Position numbers and translations under genes: made by a program
The notes under the pieces: model-generated
What the model saw: the letters and a program-made list of their open reading frames with translations, nothing else
Database searches by the model: none
What the model was told of the DNA's origin: nothing
Shown here: positions 1-6,984 of the stretch, in pieces
How positions within the stretch are numbered: the stretch's first letter is position 1
Layout of the letters: each line of letters starts with the position of its first letter
Source of the DNA: Chloroflexi bacterium RBG_16_72_14
GTDB lineage: Bacteria; Chloroflexota; Limnocylindria; Limnocylindrales; CSP1-4
DNA: 12,479 nucleotides
Direction of reading: 5' to 3'
Assembly (NCBI GenBank): GCA_001797035.1
Contig: MGOE01000116.1
Span: 1-12,479, forward strand

Positions 1-187
1 CGGCGTCCACGACGTGGCCCTGCTCGAGGAGCTCGAGGCCGCGGTGGGCGACCTGCCCGCCGGAGCGGCGGCGCGGGCGCTGGCCCGCCTGGTCCGGGCG
101 GACGAGCTCCTCGAGGCCAACGTCAGCCCAGAGCTGCTGCTGGACGTCGCGCTGCTGCGCTGGCCGCGACGGAGCTCCGCGGCGTGA
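1..187 (+). CDS. holB: DNA polymerase III delta'-like subunit, C-terminal 61 residues (5' end outside window)
   Basis: An open frame enters from the left edge in codon phase 2 and ends at TGA 185-187. Only the last 61 residues are visible. They are alpha-helical, rich in Leu, Ala and Glu, and contain the stretch EANVSPELLLDVALLRW. That resembles the C-terminal helical collar of clamp-loader delta'/gamma-tau subunits, where a conserved Asn-x-x-Pro or Asn-Val-x-Pro precedes the last helix. In the family this domain holds the pentameric clamp loader together, and the protein helps load the beta clamp. The Walker A/B region lies outside the window, so delta' cannot be separated from gamma/tau with certainty. 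The stop overlaps the GTG of the next gene in a GTGA junction, so translation is probably coupled. The family call is moderately sure; the gene symbol is tentative. Confidence 0.6.
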   Translation, partial: GVHDVALLEELEAAVGDLPAGAAARALARLVRADELLEANVSPELLLDVALLRWPRRSSAA

Positions 188-495
188 GCGGTCCCGGCGG
201 CCCGCCGGCGCGCCTCGACGCCAGGGTTCGCGGCCGGGTGCAGGGCGTGGGCTACCGCGTGTTCGCCCTGCGCGAGGCGATGAACCTGGGCCTGGACGGG
301 TTCGTCGCCAACGAGCCCGACGGGAGCGTGCGCGTCGTCGCCGAGGGACCGCGGGCGGACCTGGACTCGCTGCTCGACCGCCTTGAGCAGGGTCCGCCGG
401 CGGGGTTCGTGGACCGCGTGATCGCTCGTTGGGAGCCGGCCCGGGGGCTGGCGCCCGGCTTCCGGATCGCGAGCGGCGCCCACCGCGGCGACTGA
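184..495 (+). CDS. acyP: Acylphosphatase
   Basis: This 103-aa protein has the length of a single-domain acylphosphatase, which hydrolyses the carboxyl-phosphate bond of acylphosphates such as acetyl phosphate or carbamoyl phosphate in the cytoplasm. The signature is clear. GRVQGVGYR (about residues 18-26) forms the phosphate-binding loop with the catalytic Arg, and GFVANEPDGSV (about residues 39-49) carries the second catalytic residue, Asn. The GTG start at 184 overlaps the stop of the upstream delta'-like gene by 4 nt, which fixes the start and implies coupled translation. The C-terminus is slightly longer than the ferredoxin-like core. Nothing looks broken. It is probably a constitutive housekeeping gene. 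Confidence 0.95.
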   Translation: MSGPGGPPARLDARVRGRVQGVGYRVFALREAMNLGLDGFVANEPDGSVRVVAEGPRADLDSLLDRLEQGPPAGFVDRVIARWEPARGLAPGFRIASGAHRGD

Positions 496-517
496 TCGGG
501 GGGACATCGGCGTACCG

Positions 518-865
518 GTGCTCGGGTGCACCGGACTCCTGCCGCCCTTGGCTGGGACGACCCGCCCATTCCCGTCCGGCGCCGGCGCGGGCAGGCTGCG
601 CTTCGTGGACGACCGTACCCCGGCCGAGGAGCTCCCGCACCTGTACCGCGCCGTGCTCGACACGGTCGTGCGGCTGGAGCATGCGGGCGCCCGCGACTTC
701 GCGTGGCGGATCCGGCGTGATGCGCTGCGGACGTACTCCACCCGCTGGGACGAGAAGGGCCGCCGGGCCCTGGAGCGCCTGCATCGCGACGCGCAGGCAC
801 GGCTTGCCGCCACCCCGCGAGCGGTGGAGCGTCCTGCCCTGAGCGCGACCACCCGGACGGCCTGA
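518..865 (+). CDS. Small conserved-looking protein of unknown function
   Basis: The frame runs from GTG 518 to TGA 863-865 (115 aa). The first ~29 residues look like untranslated sequence (Gly/Pro-rich, no secondary-structure pattern). The remainder, from the GTG at 605 (RFVDDRTPAEELPHLYRAVL onward, about 86 aa), has an amphipathic helical pattern with regularly spaced Leu/Arg/Ala. The true start may therefore be 605. A GGGGGGA stretch at 498-504 is 13 nt from GTG 518, too far for a good ribosome site, and 605 has no clear site either. No signal peptide, TM segment or catalytic motif is visible. It lies downstream of the acylphosphatase in the same direction and may be co-transcribed with it. 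I do not recognise a family. Confidence 0.55.
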   Translation: MLGCTGLLPPLAGTTRPFPSGAGAGRLRFVDDRTPAEELPHLYRAVLDTVVRLEHAGARDFAWRIRRDALRTYSTRWDEKGRRALERLHRDAQARLAATPRAVERPALSATTRTA

Positions 866-923
866 CCGGCGCGTCGGACCACTCCCGGGCGACGCCCGTT
901 CGCCGCGACGCCCCGCGGGCGGG

Positions 924-936
924 TACGCTGCAGGAC
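924..936 (+). promoter_or_regulatory. -10-like hexamer TACGCT for a probable leaderless transcript
   Basis: TACGCT (924-929) fits the TAnnnT pattern and lies 7 nt upstream of ATG 937. Transcription would therefore begin at or next to the start codon. No convincing -35 is visible. The intervening GCAGGAC could alternatively act as a very close ribosome site. Confidence 0.4.
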
Positions 937-1236
937 ATGCCCATCCCTGTTGCGATCCTGGTGGAGCGCGCGCTCGCCGGCCTCGACGTCCTCGCCGCGA
1001 CGGCCGAGGCAGTTGACGACGAGTGGCAGTACGTCACCGATCTCGGCACCGTGTGGCGCGCCCGCCTCGGGGCGCTCAAGGAGGCACGCGGCGCCGAGAC
1101 GGCACCCGACGGCGCCGAGGCGGCGCTGGACGCCCTCGTCGCCGAGGCGGGCCGGATCGAGGACCCCCACCGCGCGATCGACTGGCTGTCCACGTTCCCA
1201 CAGGTCACGCTGGCCGCGCTGGGCGAGGCGTCCTGA
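937..1236 (+). CDS. 99-aa helical protein of unknown function, first gene of a coupled unit
   Basis: The protein starts at ATG 937 (MPIPVAILVERALAGLDVLA). It is predicted largely alpha-helical, acidic and cytosolic, with no TM segment or signal peptide. Its TGA (1234-1236) shares its final A with the ATG of the next gene, so the two are translationally coupled. The tight pairing with a nuclease-signature protein suggests a partner role (inhibitor, adaptor or subunit), but that is only inference from position. I recognise no motif or family. A -10-like TACGCT 7 nt upstream suggests the unit is transcribed from here. Confidence 0.65.
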   Translation: MPIPVAILVERALAGLDVLAATAEAVDDEWQYVTDLGTVWRARLGALKEARGAETAPDGAEAALDALVAEAGRIEDPHRAIDWLSTFPQVTLAALGEAS

Positions 1237-1922
1237 TGCGCTTCGGCGACCCGCGGCCCGACGGGCGCGCCATCGTCTACGCGCAGATCCAGGCGGACCC
1301 GCTGGTCGCGCGCGCGGCGGCGTTGCTCGCGGACGCGACCTCGACCCAGCGCCTCCTCGCCCGGGCCACGATGAACGGCGAATCGACCGACCCGGAGGCG
1401 TGGCGGACGATGTTCCCGGCGCTGTTCGGTCCGGCGGCGCCGCCGCCCGGCGACCCCGCCCGCGACCGGTCCGAGGCGATCCTCGGGGTCTCGCTCCAGG
1501 TCGCGGATCGCGGCGAGCAGGCGCGCAGCCAGTTCCGGGGCGCGATCGTCGAGGCGCTCGCGGAGCAGCTCCTCGCCGCGCGCACCGGGCCCGTGCGCCG
1601 CGAGCGGCGGATCCTGTTCGACGGCGTGCCCTCCGAGATCCATCCCTACGACGTCACCGTGGAGCGGGAGGCCGCAGCAGAGGCCTGGGACTGCAAGTGG
1701 GGCGCCCGCGGGGTCAAGGCCGACGTGCTCCACCAGCTCGACGACGCTCGGCGGAACGCGACGGCGGAGGGGGCCCGGCTGCTCGTCGGCCTGGTCGTGT
1801 TCGACGCCCGGCGCTCGTGCGAGGTCCGGCTGGTGCGCGAGCGTGGACCGGTCGCGCTCGAGGGCCTGAAGCTGGTCACCCTCGAGGGGCTGGACCGGCT
1901 GGCCGGGCGCAAGCCGGCATGA
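1236..1922 (+). CDS. Protein with PD-(D/E)XK-like nuclease signature
   Basis: This 228-aa protein starts at ATG 1236, overlapping the previous stop by 1 nt. The frame is open further upstream, but the overlap and tight packing support this start. The middle holds a helix with acidic residues (IVEALAEQLL, E106 and E110). It is followed by YDV (D139) and then WDCKWG (D152, K154), twelve residues after D139. A helix Glu, then D...(D/E)xK with about this spacing, is the signature of the restriction-endonuclease-like PD-(D/E)XK fold. VKADVLHQLDDAR follows as a possible second core helix, with a hydrophobic strand LLVGLVVF after it. The N-terminal ~90 residues are helical and unassigned. Function could be DNA cleavage or repair, or the fold may be degenerate. 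The nuclease call rests on motif reading only. Its operon neighbours are metabolic, which is unusual. The stop overlaps the thioesterase ATG (ATGA). Confidence 0.6.
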   Translation: MRFGDPRPDGRAIVYAQIQADPLVARAAALLADATSTQRLLARATMNGESTDPEAWRTMFPALFGPAAPPPGDPARDRSEAILGVSLQVADRGEQARSQFRGAIVEALAEQLLAARTGPVRRERRILFDGVPSEIHPYDVTVEREAAAEAWDCKWGARGVKADVLHQLDDARRNATAEGARLLVGLVVFDARRSCEVRLVRERGPVALEGLKLVTLEGLDRLAGRKPA

Positions 1923-2713
1923 GCGCAGGGCCGGACCCCGAGTCCCTCGCCAGCGTCACCGTCCCGTACCGCGTGCGCTTCGACGAGTGCGGGCCGGACG
2001 GCCTCGTCCGCACGTCCGCGTGGCTGCGCTACGCGCAGGACGTCGCGTGGATCCACTCCGAGCGCCTGGGCTTCGACCGGCGCTGGTACCTGGAGCGAGG
2101 CCTGGCCTGGGTCGTCCGCGCGGCGGAGGTCGTCGTGCTGCGTCCGGTCGCGACAGGCGAGACCGTCGCGGTGACCACGCGCGTGACGGGGTTCCGCAAG
2201 GTCTGGGCGCGCCGGCGGACCGAGGCCCGCCTGGAGGATGGCACGCTCGCGACGTGGGGCCACACGGACTGGGTGATGACCGATGCCCGGGGCACGCCGG
2301 TGCGGGTACCGGCCGTCTTCCCGGGCCGCTTCGTGGTCCCGCCCGGCACGTTCGAGCCGGGCCGCGTGCCGCTGCCCCGGACGCCCCCGGACGCGGCGGA
2401 GATCCGCTCGGTGGTCCGGCACCGCGACCTGGACCCGATGGCCCACGTCAACAACGCCACGTACCTGGACTACCTCGAGGAGGCGGTGCTCGCCGCCGGC
2501 GAGGCTGGGGAGCGCGTCGTGGCCGCCATCCCCCGCGACGTCAGGATCGAGTACCTGGCGCCGGCCGCGCCGGCCGCGCCCCTGCTGGGCTCGGCGTGGC
2601 GCGAGCAGGGTGAGGCGGCCGCTGGCGCCGCATGGGCCTGGCGCCTGACCGACGACCGCGAGACCGAGCTCGCCCGGGGCGTGCTCACCGACAGGGCAGA
2701 GGAGGTGGCATGA
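1919..2713 (+). CDS. Acyl-ACP thioesterase family protein (double hotdog)
   Basis: This 264-aa cytoplasmic protein has two consecutive hotdog domains. The first covers about residues 12-140 and opens with YRVRFDECGPDGLVRTSAW, then WLRYAQDVAWIHSERLG as the central hotdog helix. The second covers about residues 155-262 and carries DLDPMAHVNNATYLDYLEEA, the typical D-x(n)-HVNN-Y segment of bacterial FatA/FatB-type and 4-hydroxybenzoyl-CoA-type thioesterases. Length and domain number match acyl-ACP thioesterases, which release free fatty acids from acyl-ACP. A role on another acyl thioester (CoA) cannot be excluded. ATG 1919 overlaps the upstream stop by 4 nt, and the stop at 2711-2713 overlaps the next ATG, so it sits in the middle of a coupled unit. 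Confidence 0.88.
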   Translation: MSAGPDPESLASVTVPYRVRFDECGPDGLVRTSAWLRYAQDVAWIHSERLGFDRRWYLERGLAWVVRAAEVVVLRPVATGETVAVTTRVTGFRKVWARRRTEARLEDGTLATWGHTDWVMTDARGTPVRVPAVFPGRFVVPPGTFEPGRVPLPRTPPDAAEIRSVVRHRDLDPMAHVNNATYLDYLEEAVLAAGEAGERVVAAIPRDVRIEYLAPAAPAAPLLGSAWREQGEAAAGAAWAWRLTDDRETELARGVLTDRAEEVA

Positions 2714-3912
2714 CACGAACGGTGTTCCGCGGCGGCTCGGTGTTCGACGGCACGGGCGCCGACCCGCAACCTGCCGACGTCGCGGTCGAGGACGGCCGCA
2801 TCGTGGACGTCGGGAGCGGGCTGGACGGCGACGAGGCCGTGGACCTGGCGGGCAGGACCCTGCTCCCGGGCCTGTTCGACTGCCACGTCCACGTCATGTT
2901 CAGCCACGTGGACGCGTGGCGGTCCGCGAACACGCCGTTCTCCTACCGGTTCTACGAGGCGGCGGCGAACCTCCGGGCCACCCTGCGCACCGGCATCACC
3001 TCGGTGCGAGACGCCGGCGGCGCGGACCTGGGCATCAAGCAGGCCCTGACCGACCGGCTGGTCGAAGGGCCACGGATCCAACTCAGCCTCACGATGCTCA
3101 GCCAGACCGGCGGGCACGGCGACGAGTGGCTGGTGTCCGGGGTGCGGGTGCCGTTCTTCCCAGAGCATCCTGGCGTGCCGTCGGCGATCGTGGATGGCCC
3201 CGACGAGATGCGCCGCAAGGTCCGCCAGCTGCACCAGATGGGCGCGGACGTGGTCAAGGTCGCGACGTCCGGCGGCGTCCTGTCGCCACGCGACGATCCG
3301 CGGCACGCCCACTTCCGCCCGGCCGAGCTGGACGTGCTGGTCGAGGAGGCGACCGTGGCCGGGATGTTCGTGATGGCCCACGCGCAGGGTGCCGACGGCA
3401 TCAAGAACGCCGTGCGCGCCGGCATCCGCTCGGTCGAGCACGGGATCTTCCTCGACGACGAGGGGATCGCCCTGATGCTCGAGCGCGGGACCTGGCTGGT
3501 GCCCACCCTGGTCGCCCCGCAGGGCGTCATCGACGCGGCGGCGGCCGGCGTCACGTTTTCGCCGGGCGTGATCGAGAAGGCGACGGCGGTCGTCGAGACC
3601 CACCGCGAGGCCGTCCGCCGTGCCGCCGCCGCGGGCGTGCGGATCGCGATGGGAACCGACTCCGGCGTGACGCCCCACGGACGCAACCTCCGCGAGCTCG
3701 CCCTGATGGCGGGCCTGGGCATGCCGCCCGGCGCCGTCCTCGAGGCGACCACGAGGAGCGCCGCTCGCCTGCTGGGCGTGGACCGGGACCTCGGCACCAT
3801 CGAGCCCGGCAAGCTGGCGGATCTCGTGGTCGTGGACGGCGACGCGTACGCGTTCGACACGCTCGGCGAGCGGATCGAGGGCGTCTGGCTCGAGGGCCGC
3901 CGCGCGGTCTGA
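2710..3912 (+). CDS. Metal-dependent amidohydrolase (imidazolonepropionase/Xaa-Pro dipeptidase-like)
   Basis: This 400-aa protein belongs to the amidohydrolase superfamily. The metal ligands can be followed in order: DCHVHVM (H59 and H61), VVKVATSGG with K183 as the probable carboxylated Lys, MAHAQG (H224), SVEHGIF (H244) and MGTDSG (D317). The N-terminal small beta domain (FRGGSVFDGTG) and C-terminal segment (GKLADLVVVDGD) are typical. This order with two metals is that of the imidazolonepropionase-related or prolidase/arginine-carboxypeptidase-like subgroup. The substrate is probably an N-acyl or cyclic amide, or a dipeptide, and cannot be read from sequence. There is no signal peptide, so it is cytosolic. 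ATG 2710 overlaps the previous stop by 4 nt, and GGAGG at 2701-2705 is a good ribosome site. It is the last gene of the coupled unit. Confidence 0.93.
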   Translation: MTRTVFRGGSVFDGTGADPQPADVAVEDGRIVDVGSGLDGDEAVDLAGRTLLPGLFDCHVHVMFSHVDAWRSANTPFSYRFYEAAANLRATLRTGITSVRDAGGADLGIKQALTDRLVEGPRIQLSLTMLSQTGGHGDEWLVSGVRVPFFPEHPGVPSAIVDGPDEMRRKVRQLHQMGADVVKVATSGGVLSPRDDPRHAHFRPAELDVLVEEATVAGMFVMAHAQGADGIKNAVRAGIRSVEHGIFLDDEGIALMLERGTWLVPTLVAPQGVIDAAAAGVTFSPGVIEKATAVVETHREAVRRAAAAGVRIAMGTDSGVTPHGRNLRELALMAGLGMPPGAVLEATTRSAARLLGVDRDLGTIEPGKLADLVVVDGDAYAFDTLGERIEGVWLEGRRAV

Positions 3913-3928
3913 GGCACCCATGGCGCGG

Positions 3929-3946
3929 CCGGGCACCGGCGCCCGG
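3929..3946 (+). terminator. Short GC hairpin after the amidohydrolase
   Basis: CCGGGC (3929-3934) and GCCCGG (3941-3946) form a 6-bp stem with a 6-nt loop, 17 nt after the stop. There is no T tract, so termination would be weak or Rho-assisted. It also lies just upstream of a TACTTT hexamer and could instead be part of a promoter region. Confidence 0.25.
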
Positions 3947-4114
3947 TACTTTCGGGCCATGACCCGGGAGCAGCGGCGCGGTGCACCTGCGAACCGCGCC
4001 CCGTCGGAGACCCTGCCGATGGGACCATCGCGTCATGGCGCCCCGGTCGTCGCCACCTAGCCTTCGGAGTGAGGTGCGACCTGCTCGGGGGGACGTACCA
4101 CCGCGAAGTCGCGT

Positions 4115-4118
4115 GAGG
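4115..4118 (+). promoter_or_regulatory. Ribosome binding site deciding the TTG start of the GGDEF/HD-GYP gene
   Basis: GAGG lies 4 nt upstream of TTG 4123 within GTGAGGTG. It is the only purine-rich site near a start codon that precedes the membrane segment. Upstream of it (3913-4122) I see no large gene, only the possible 33-aa ORF described in the findings. Confidence 0.4.
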
Positions 4119-4122
4119 TGCC

Positions 4123-5679
4123 TTGGACGTCCTGACCGCCGCCGCCGCCGCGCTGCTGCTGGCCGCCCTGATCGGGGCGCTCGCCGGCTCGGCGGGGTTC
4201 GCGGCATCCATCGTCCGCAGCCAGAACGGCCGCATCGCCTCGCTGGCCGAGCGGCTGACCAATGCCGCCGACGAGGGGGAGCTCGTCGCGCTCGCCGCCG
4301 CGCGGATCGATGACCCCCGGCTCCGGGCGGCGTTCCGCGGCCTCGCCGATCGCGTCGCCGACACCTGGCGCCTCGCGACGGTGGACCCGCTGACCGGGAT
4401 CGCGAACCGGCAGGCCGTCCTGTCGCGTGTCGACGAGGAGCTCGCCCGCGCGGTCCGCTACCACCGCCCGCTGTCCGTGATCCTGGTGGACCTCGACCAC
4501 TTCAAGCGGCTCAACGACTCCCACGGCCACGCCGCCGGTGACGCCGTCCTGCGGACCGTCGCCCAGCTGCTGGCGTCCAACGTCCGCTCGGTGGACGTCG
4601 CGGGACGGTACGGCGGGGAGGAGTTCCTGATCCTGACGCCCGAGACGGACGTGGACGCCGCCGCGGCCCTGGCGGAGAAGCTGCGCCGGATCGTGGGCAG
4701 CGCCGAGGTACCGATCGAGGGTGGCGAGAAGCTGTCGATCACGATGTCGGCGGGGGTCGCCGGAGGCATGGGCCAGGTCCTGCGGCTGGACGCGCTGGTT
4801 CGCGACGCCGATGCCGCCCTGTACTCGGCGAAGGCCCTCGGTCGCGATCAGGTGTACGTGTTCCGTGAGACCGGCGACGACGGCACGATCCGCCGGGCGC
4901 CGATCGCGGCCGCGGCACGCGTCCACGCGCTGGACGTCGGGCGGGCCGCGATGCGCGCCGCGCAGGACGCGCTGATCGCCACCCTCGCCGAGCGCTCGGC
5001 GTGGGCCGGCAGGCCGTCGACCCTGATCGCGGAAGCCTCGGTCTCGCTCGCGCGCGCGATCGACCTGCCCGAGGGCGAGCTGGAGCGGATCCGGACCGCG
5101 AGCCTGCTCCACGACCTGGGCAAGCTCGCGATCCCCGACGAGATCCTGTCCAAGCCCAGCGACCTCGTGGCGTCCGAGTGGCGCGTCGTCGCCGAGCACC
5201 CCAAGATCGGACAGGTCGTGCTCGAGCAGGCGGGCGCGCTGCGTGATGCCGCGACGATCGTGCTCCACCACCACGAGTGGTACGACGGGCGCGGCTATCC
5301 CCTCGGCCTCGCCGGCGCGGACATCCCGATCGGAGCCCGGATCGTGTCCATCGTGGACGCCTACGAGGCGATGATCGCCGGGCGTCCGTACCGGGAGGCC
5401 ATCACCCACGGGCAGGCGATCGACGAGTTGCGGCGCCAGGCCGGCGTCCAGTTCGATCCCGACCTCGTCGAGGTGTTCGCGGTGCTGTTCGAGCGGGGCA
5501 TCCCGTGGGAGCCCGAGGAGCGCCCCGACCGCGGGCCGTTCGAGGTCGAGGCGGAGCTCATTCGCCAGGTCGCCGCCCCGGCCATCGCCGAGCCCGCCAG
5601 AAACCAACCCGCCCGCGACACCAGGACGCACGCGGAGATCCACGACCAGCTTCACGAGCGGCGGCGCCGGGCCGGCTAG
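4123..5679 (+). CDS. Membrane-anchored GGDEF + HD-GYP c-di-GMP turnover protein
   Basis: This 518-aa protein combines both enzymes of cyclic di-GMP metabolism. Residues 3-31 form a hydrophobic N-terminal segment, probably one TM anchor, followed by a short helical linker with no recognisable sensor domain. The GGDEF diguanylate cyclase spans about 85-255: DPLTGIANR at its start, DLDHFKRLNDSHGH for metal and GTP binding, and active-site GGEEF at 164-168. R155-x-x-D158, exactly five residues before GGEEF, matches the allosteric inhibitory I-site. The HD-GYP phosphodiesterase spans about 300-470: HDLGK at 330-334 and HHEWYDGRGYP at 383-393 keep the metal ligands and the GYP loop. Both active sites look intact. 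The TTG start at 4123 is chosen from GAGG 4 nt upstream and because it precedes the TM segment. The C-terminal ~40 residues are polar. Confidence 0.93.
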   Translation: MDVLTAAAAALLLAALIGALAGSAGFAASIVRSQNGRIASLAERLTNAADEGELVALAAARIDDPRLRAAFRGLADRVADTWRLATVDPLTGIANRQAVLSRVDEELARAVRYHRPLSVILVDLDHFKRLNDSHGHAAGDAVLRTVAQLLASNVRSVDVAGRYGGEEFLILTPETDVDAAAALAEKLRRIVGSAEVPIEGGEKLSITMSAGVAGGMGQVLRLDALVRDADAALYSAKALGRDQVYVFRETGDDGTIRRAPIAAAARVHALDVGRAAMRAAQDALIATLAERSAWAGRPSTLIAEASVSLARAIDLPEGELERIRTASLLHDLGKLAIPDEILSKPSDLVASEWRVVAEHPKIGQVVLEQAGALRDAATIVLHHHEWYDGRGYPLGLAGADIPIGARIVSIVDAYEAMIAGRPYREAITHGQAIDELRRQAGVQFDPDLVEVFAVLFERGIPWEPEERPDRGPFEVEAELIRQVAAPAIAEPARNQPARDTRTHAEIHDQLHERRRRAG

Positions 5680-5823
5680 GCGCGCGGAGCACCGGCGCCG
5701 GAACGACCGGTCGCCTCGCCACGTCGCCGGCCGAGACGCGCCAGAGACGCCCCTCGATCACCGTGTCGGGAGGGTCGGGCAGGCGCGAGCCACTGGGACC
5801 GTCGGTTCATCTGCCATCCCTGC

Positions 5824-5830
5824 AGGAGGA
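5824..5830 (+). promoter_or_regulatory. Strong ribosome binding site AGGAGGA
   Basis: AGGAGGA lies 7 nt before ATG 5838. It fixes the start of the C39-like protein well inside a much longer open frame. The preceding gap (5680-5837) shows no gene and no promoter I can defend. Confidence 0.7.
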
Positions 5831-5837
5831 TCGGGCG

Positions 5838-6716
5838 ATGGGCGCAGGCGCCGTCACCTTCCAGTCCCAGAACCCCGCCAAGTCGGGTGACAACAGCACG
5901 TACGTCGACGCCAGGGGACGCACCCGTCTCGCGGGCTGGACCAACTGCACGGCGTTCGTCGCGGCGATGGGGGCGGAGTTCGATGCCGGCGTCCGGCTGA
6001 CCGGCACCGAGGTCCGGGCCGAGAGCAACGAGCCCGTGCCCGACGCGGCCTCGCCGGGGCTCAACCTGCGGCAGGTCGCAACGGTCCTCCGACGGCATGG
6101 CGTCAAGCTCGACATCGCGACGCCGATCGACTTCGATGACCTCGACGAGGTTCGGCGCGCCGGTCACGCCGTCGCCCTCCAGCTCTCCTACCGCCCGATC
6201 CGGAAGACGGAGTTCTCGGGGGACCCGACGTTCGAGGGCGGCCATATCGTGCTCTGGCTCCCGAACGGCGAGGTGTTCGATCCCCTCGACGACGGGCGCC
6301 GGAAGGGGATTGCCAGGGCACCAGTCCGCATCCCACCCGCGCTGCTGCGCCGGGCTGCCGGCAAGCTCGTGCTCAATCGGAAGGGCCGGGTCGCCGGCAT
6401 CGGCAGCGCGTACGCCGGGATCTTCCCGACCGTCCACGCCGTGGGCGAGGCACCGTCCGGGATCGTCCTGGCGTTCGGCGCAACCCCCGACCAGGCGGGC
6501 GAGTACCGCGTCGTCGTGGCCAGTGCCCTCGTCCGATCGAGCCCCGGCGGCGTGCCCGATCGGGCCAATGTCGTCGACCGGAAGCCGCGTGGGCTGCGGG
6601 TCAGGGTGTTCGGGACGACGCAGGGCCAGCGGGTCGGCGGCAGCCGGGTCTGGCACCAGGTGAACCGCGCCGGAACCCGGTTCATGCACAGCTCGGTGAT
6701 CAAGCCCGTGAGCTGA
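5838..6716 (+). CDS. C39-like cysteine peptidase with C-terminal SH3-like domain
   Basis: This 292-aa protein has a papain/C39-like layout. NCTAFVAAM carries C37, GGHIVLW carries H136, and EVFDPLDDG carries D148, giving a plausible Cys-His-Asp triad with the GGH...DP spacing common in C39-like peptidases. Residues 222-292 look like a small beta-rich SH3-like repeat (EYRVVVASALVRSSPG to the end), a module often used to bind peptides or cell wall. No signal peptide or TM segment is visible, so it is either cytosolic or exported by another route. AGGAGGA fixes the start, although the frame is open for 560 nt upstream. Its TGA is embedded in the ribosome site of the next, 61-aa gene (gap 10 nt), so the two are coupled. 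A transglutaminase- or NlpC-like activity is the alternative. Enzyme class is inferred from motifs. Confidence 0.68.
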   Translation: MGAGAVTFQSQNPAKSGDNSTYVDARGRTRLAGWTNCTAFVAAMGAEFDAGVRLTGTEVRAESNEPVPDAASPGLNLRQVATVLRRHGVKLDIATPIDFDDLDEVRRAGHAVALQLSYRPIRKTEFSGDPTFEGGHIVLWLPNGEVFDPLDDGRRKGIARAPVRIPPALLRRAAGKLVLNRKGRVAGIGSAYAGIFPTVHAVGEAPSGIVLAFGATPDQAGEYRVVVASALVRSSPGGVPDRANVVDRKPRGLRVRVFGTTQGQRVGGSRVWHQVNRAGTRFMHSSVIKPVS

Positions 6717-6726
6717 GGAGGTTGTC

Positions 6727-6912
6727 ATGCCTGACGCCACCGGGACCGCGGCAACGGCCGCCTCGCCGGGTGACACGGTCCCGCAGATCGATGATCCGGA
6801 CGTGGAGGGCGTCGACGAGGACCAGGGTGGGCGCCGGCGGTTCAACCGGTCACCCAAGACCGACGTCCCGGCCGGCGACGAGGAGGCGAACGCCCCGCAC
6901 GGTGGAGGGTAG
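6727..6912 (+). CDS. 61-aa acidic, disordered small protein with Gly-Gly motifs
   Basis: The 61-aa protein starts at ATG 6727. TGAGGAGG (6714-6721) overlaps the stop of the peptidase gene, so translation is coupled. The sequence is hydrophilic, rich in Asp, Gly, Pro and Ala, and predicted disordered, with no signal peptide or TM segment. An acidic stretch IDDPDVEGVDEDQGG ends in G34-G35. It is followed by basic RRRFNRSPK and then a second acidic stretch ending in GGG at the C-terminus. The double Gly after an acidic leader-like region, next to a C39-like peptidase, suggests it could be a substrate or precursor peptide. That is inference. It does not match Pup (no conserved C-terminal segment or PafA neighbour). 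It lies 72 nt upstream of the XRE-TPR gene. Confidence 0.7.
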   Translation: MPDATGTAATAASPGDTVPQIDDPDVEGVDEDQGGRRRFNRSPKTDVPAGDEEANAPHGGG

Positions 6913-6933
6913 GTCGCCGTCGGCGCGCGAACC

Positions 6934-6984
6934 GGTCATACTTCAGTGGCCGGGGGGTCAAGTCGAGCGTGATCGGAGGGACGC
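6934..6984 (+). promoter_or_regulatory. Possible -10 (CATACT) and ribosome site before the XRE-TPR gene
   Basis: CATACT followed by TC occurs within GGTCATACTTCAG near 6937. The same CATACTTC string forms the -10 of the reverse-strand SARP promoter. No clear -35 is seen. GGAGGG at 6975-6980 lies 4 nt before GTG 6985. Confidence 0.3.

Noticed and set aside
252..1733. Long reverse-strand open frame (493 codons) opposite the acylphosphatase to nuclease-like genes
   Set aside because: Arg/Pro/Ala-rich composition with no domain pattern. It is antisense to several well-supported genes, as expected in GC-rich DNA. The same applies to the long reverse frames across 1646-7200.
5691..5710. Palindromic CCGGCGCCGG after the GGDEF/HD-GYP gene as a terminator
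   Set aside because: It has no loop or T tract as a hairpin, and such GC palindromes are expected by chance at this base composition.
5277..5837. 187-residue N-terminal extension of the C39-like protein
   Set aside because: It lies over the HD-GYP coding region in another frame and reads as Arg-rich shadow. AGGAGGA before ATG 5838 marks the real start.
6727..6912. Pup or UBact (ubiquitin-like) identity for the 61-aa acidic protein ending in GGG
   Set aside because: Size, disorder and a terminal Gly run fit loosely. However, the conserved C-terminal segment and terminal Gln/Glu are absent, and no ligase (PafA-like) or proteasome gene is nearby.
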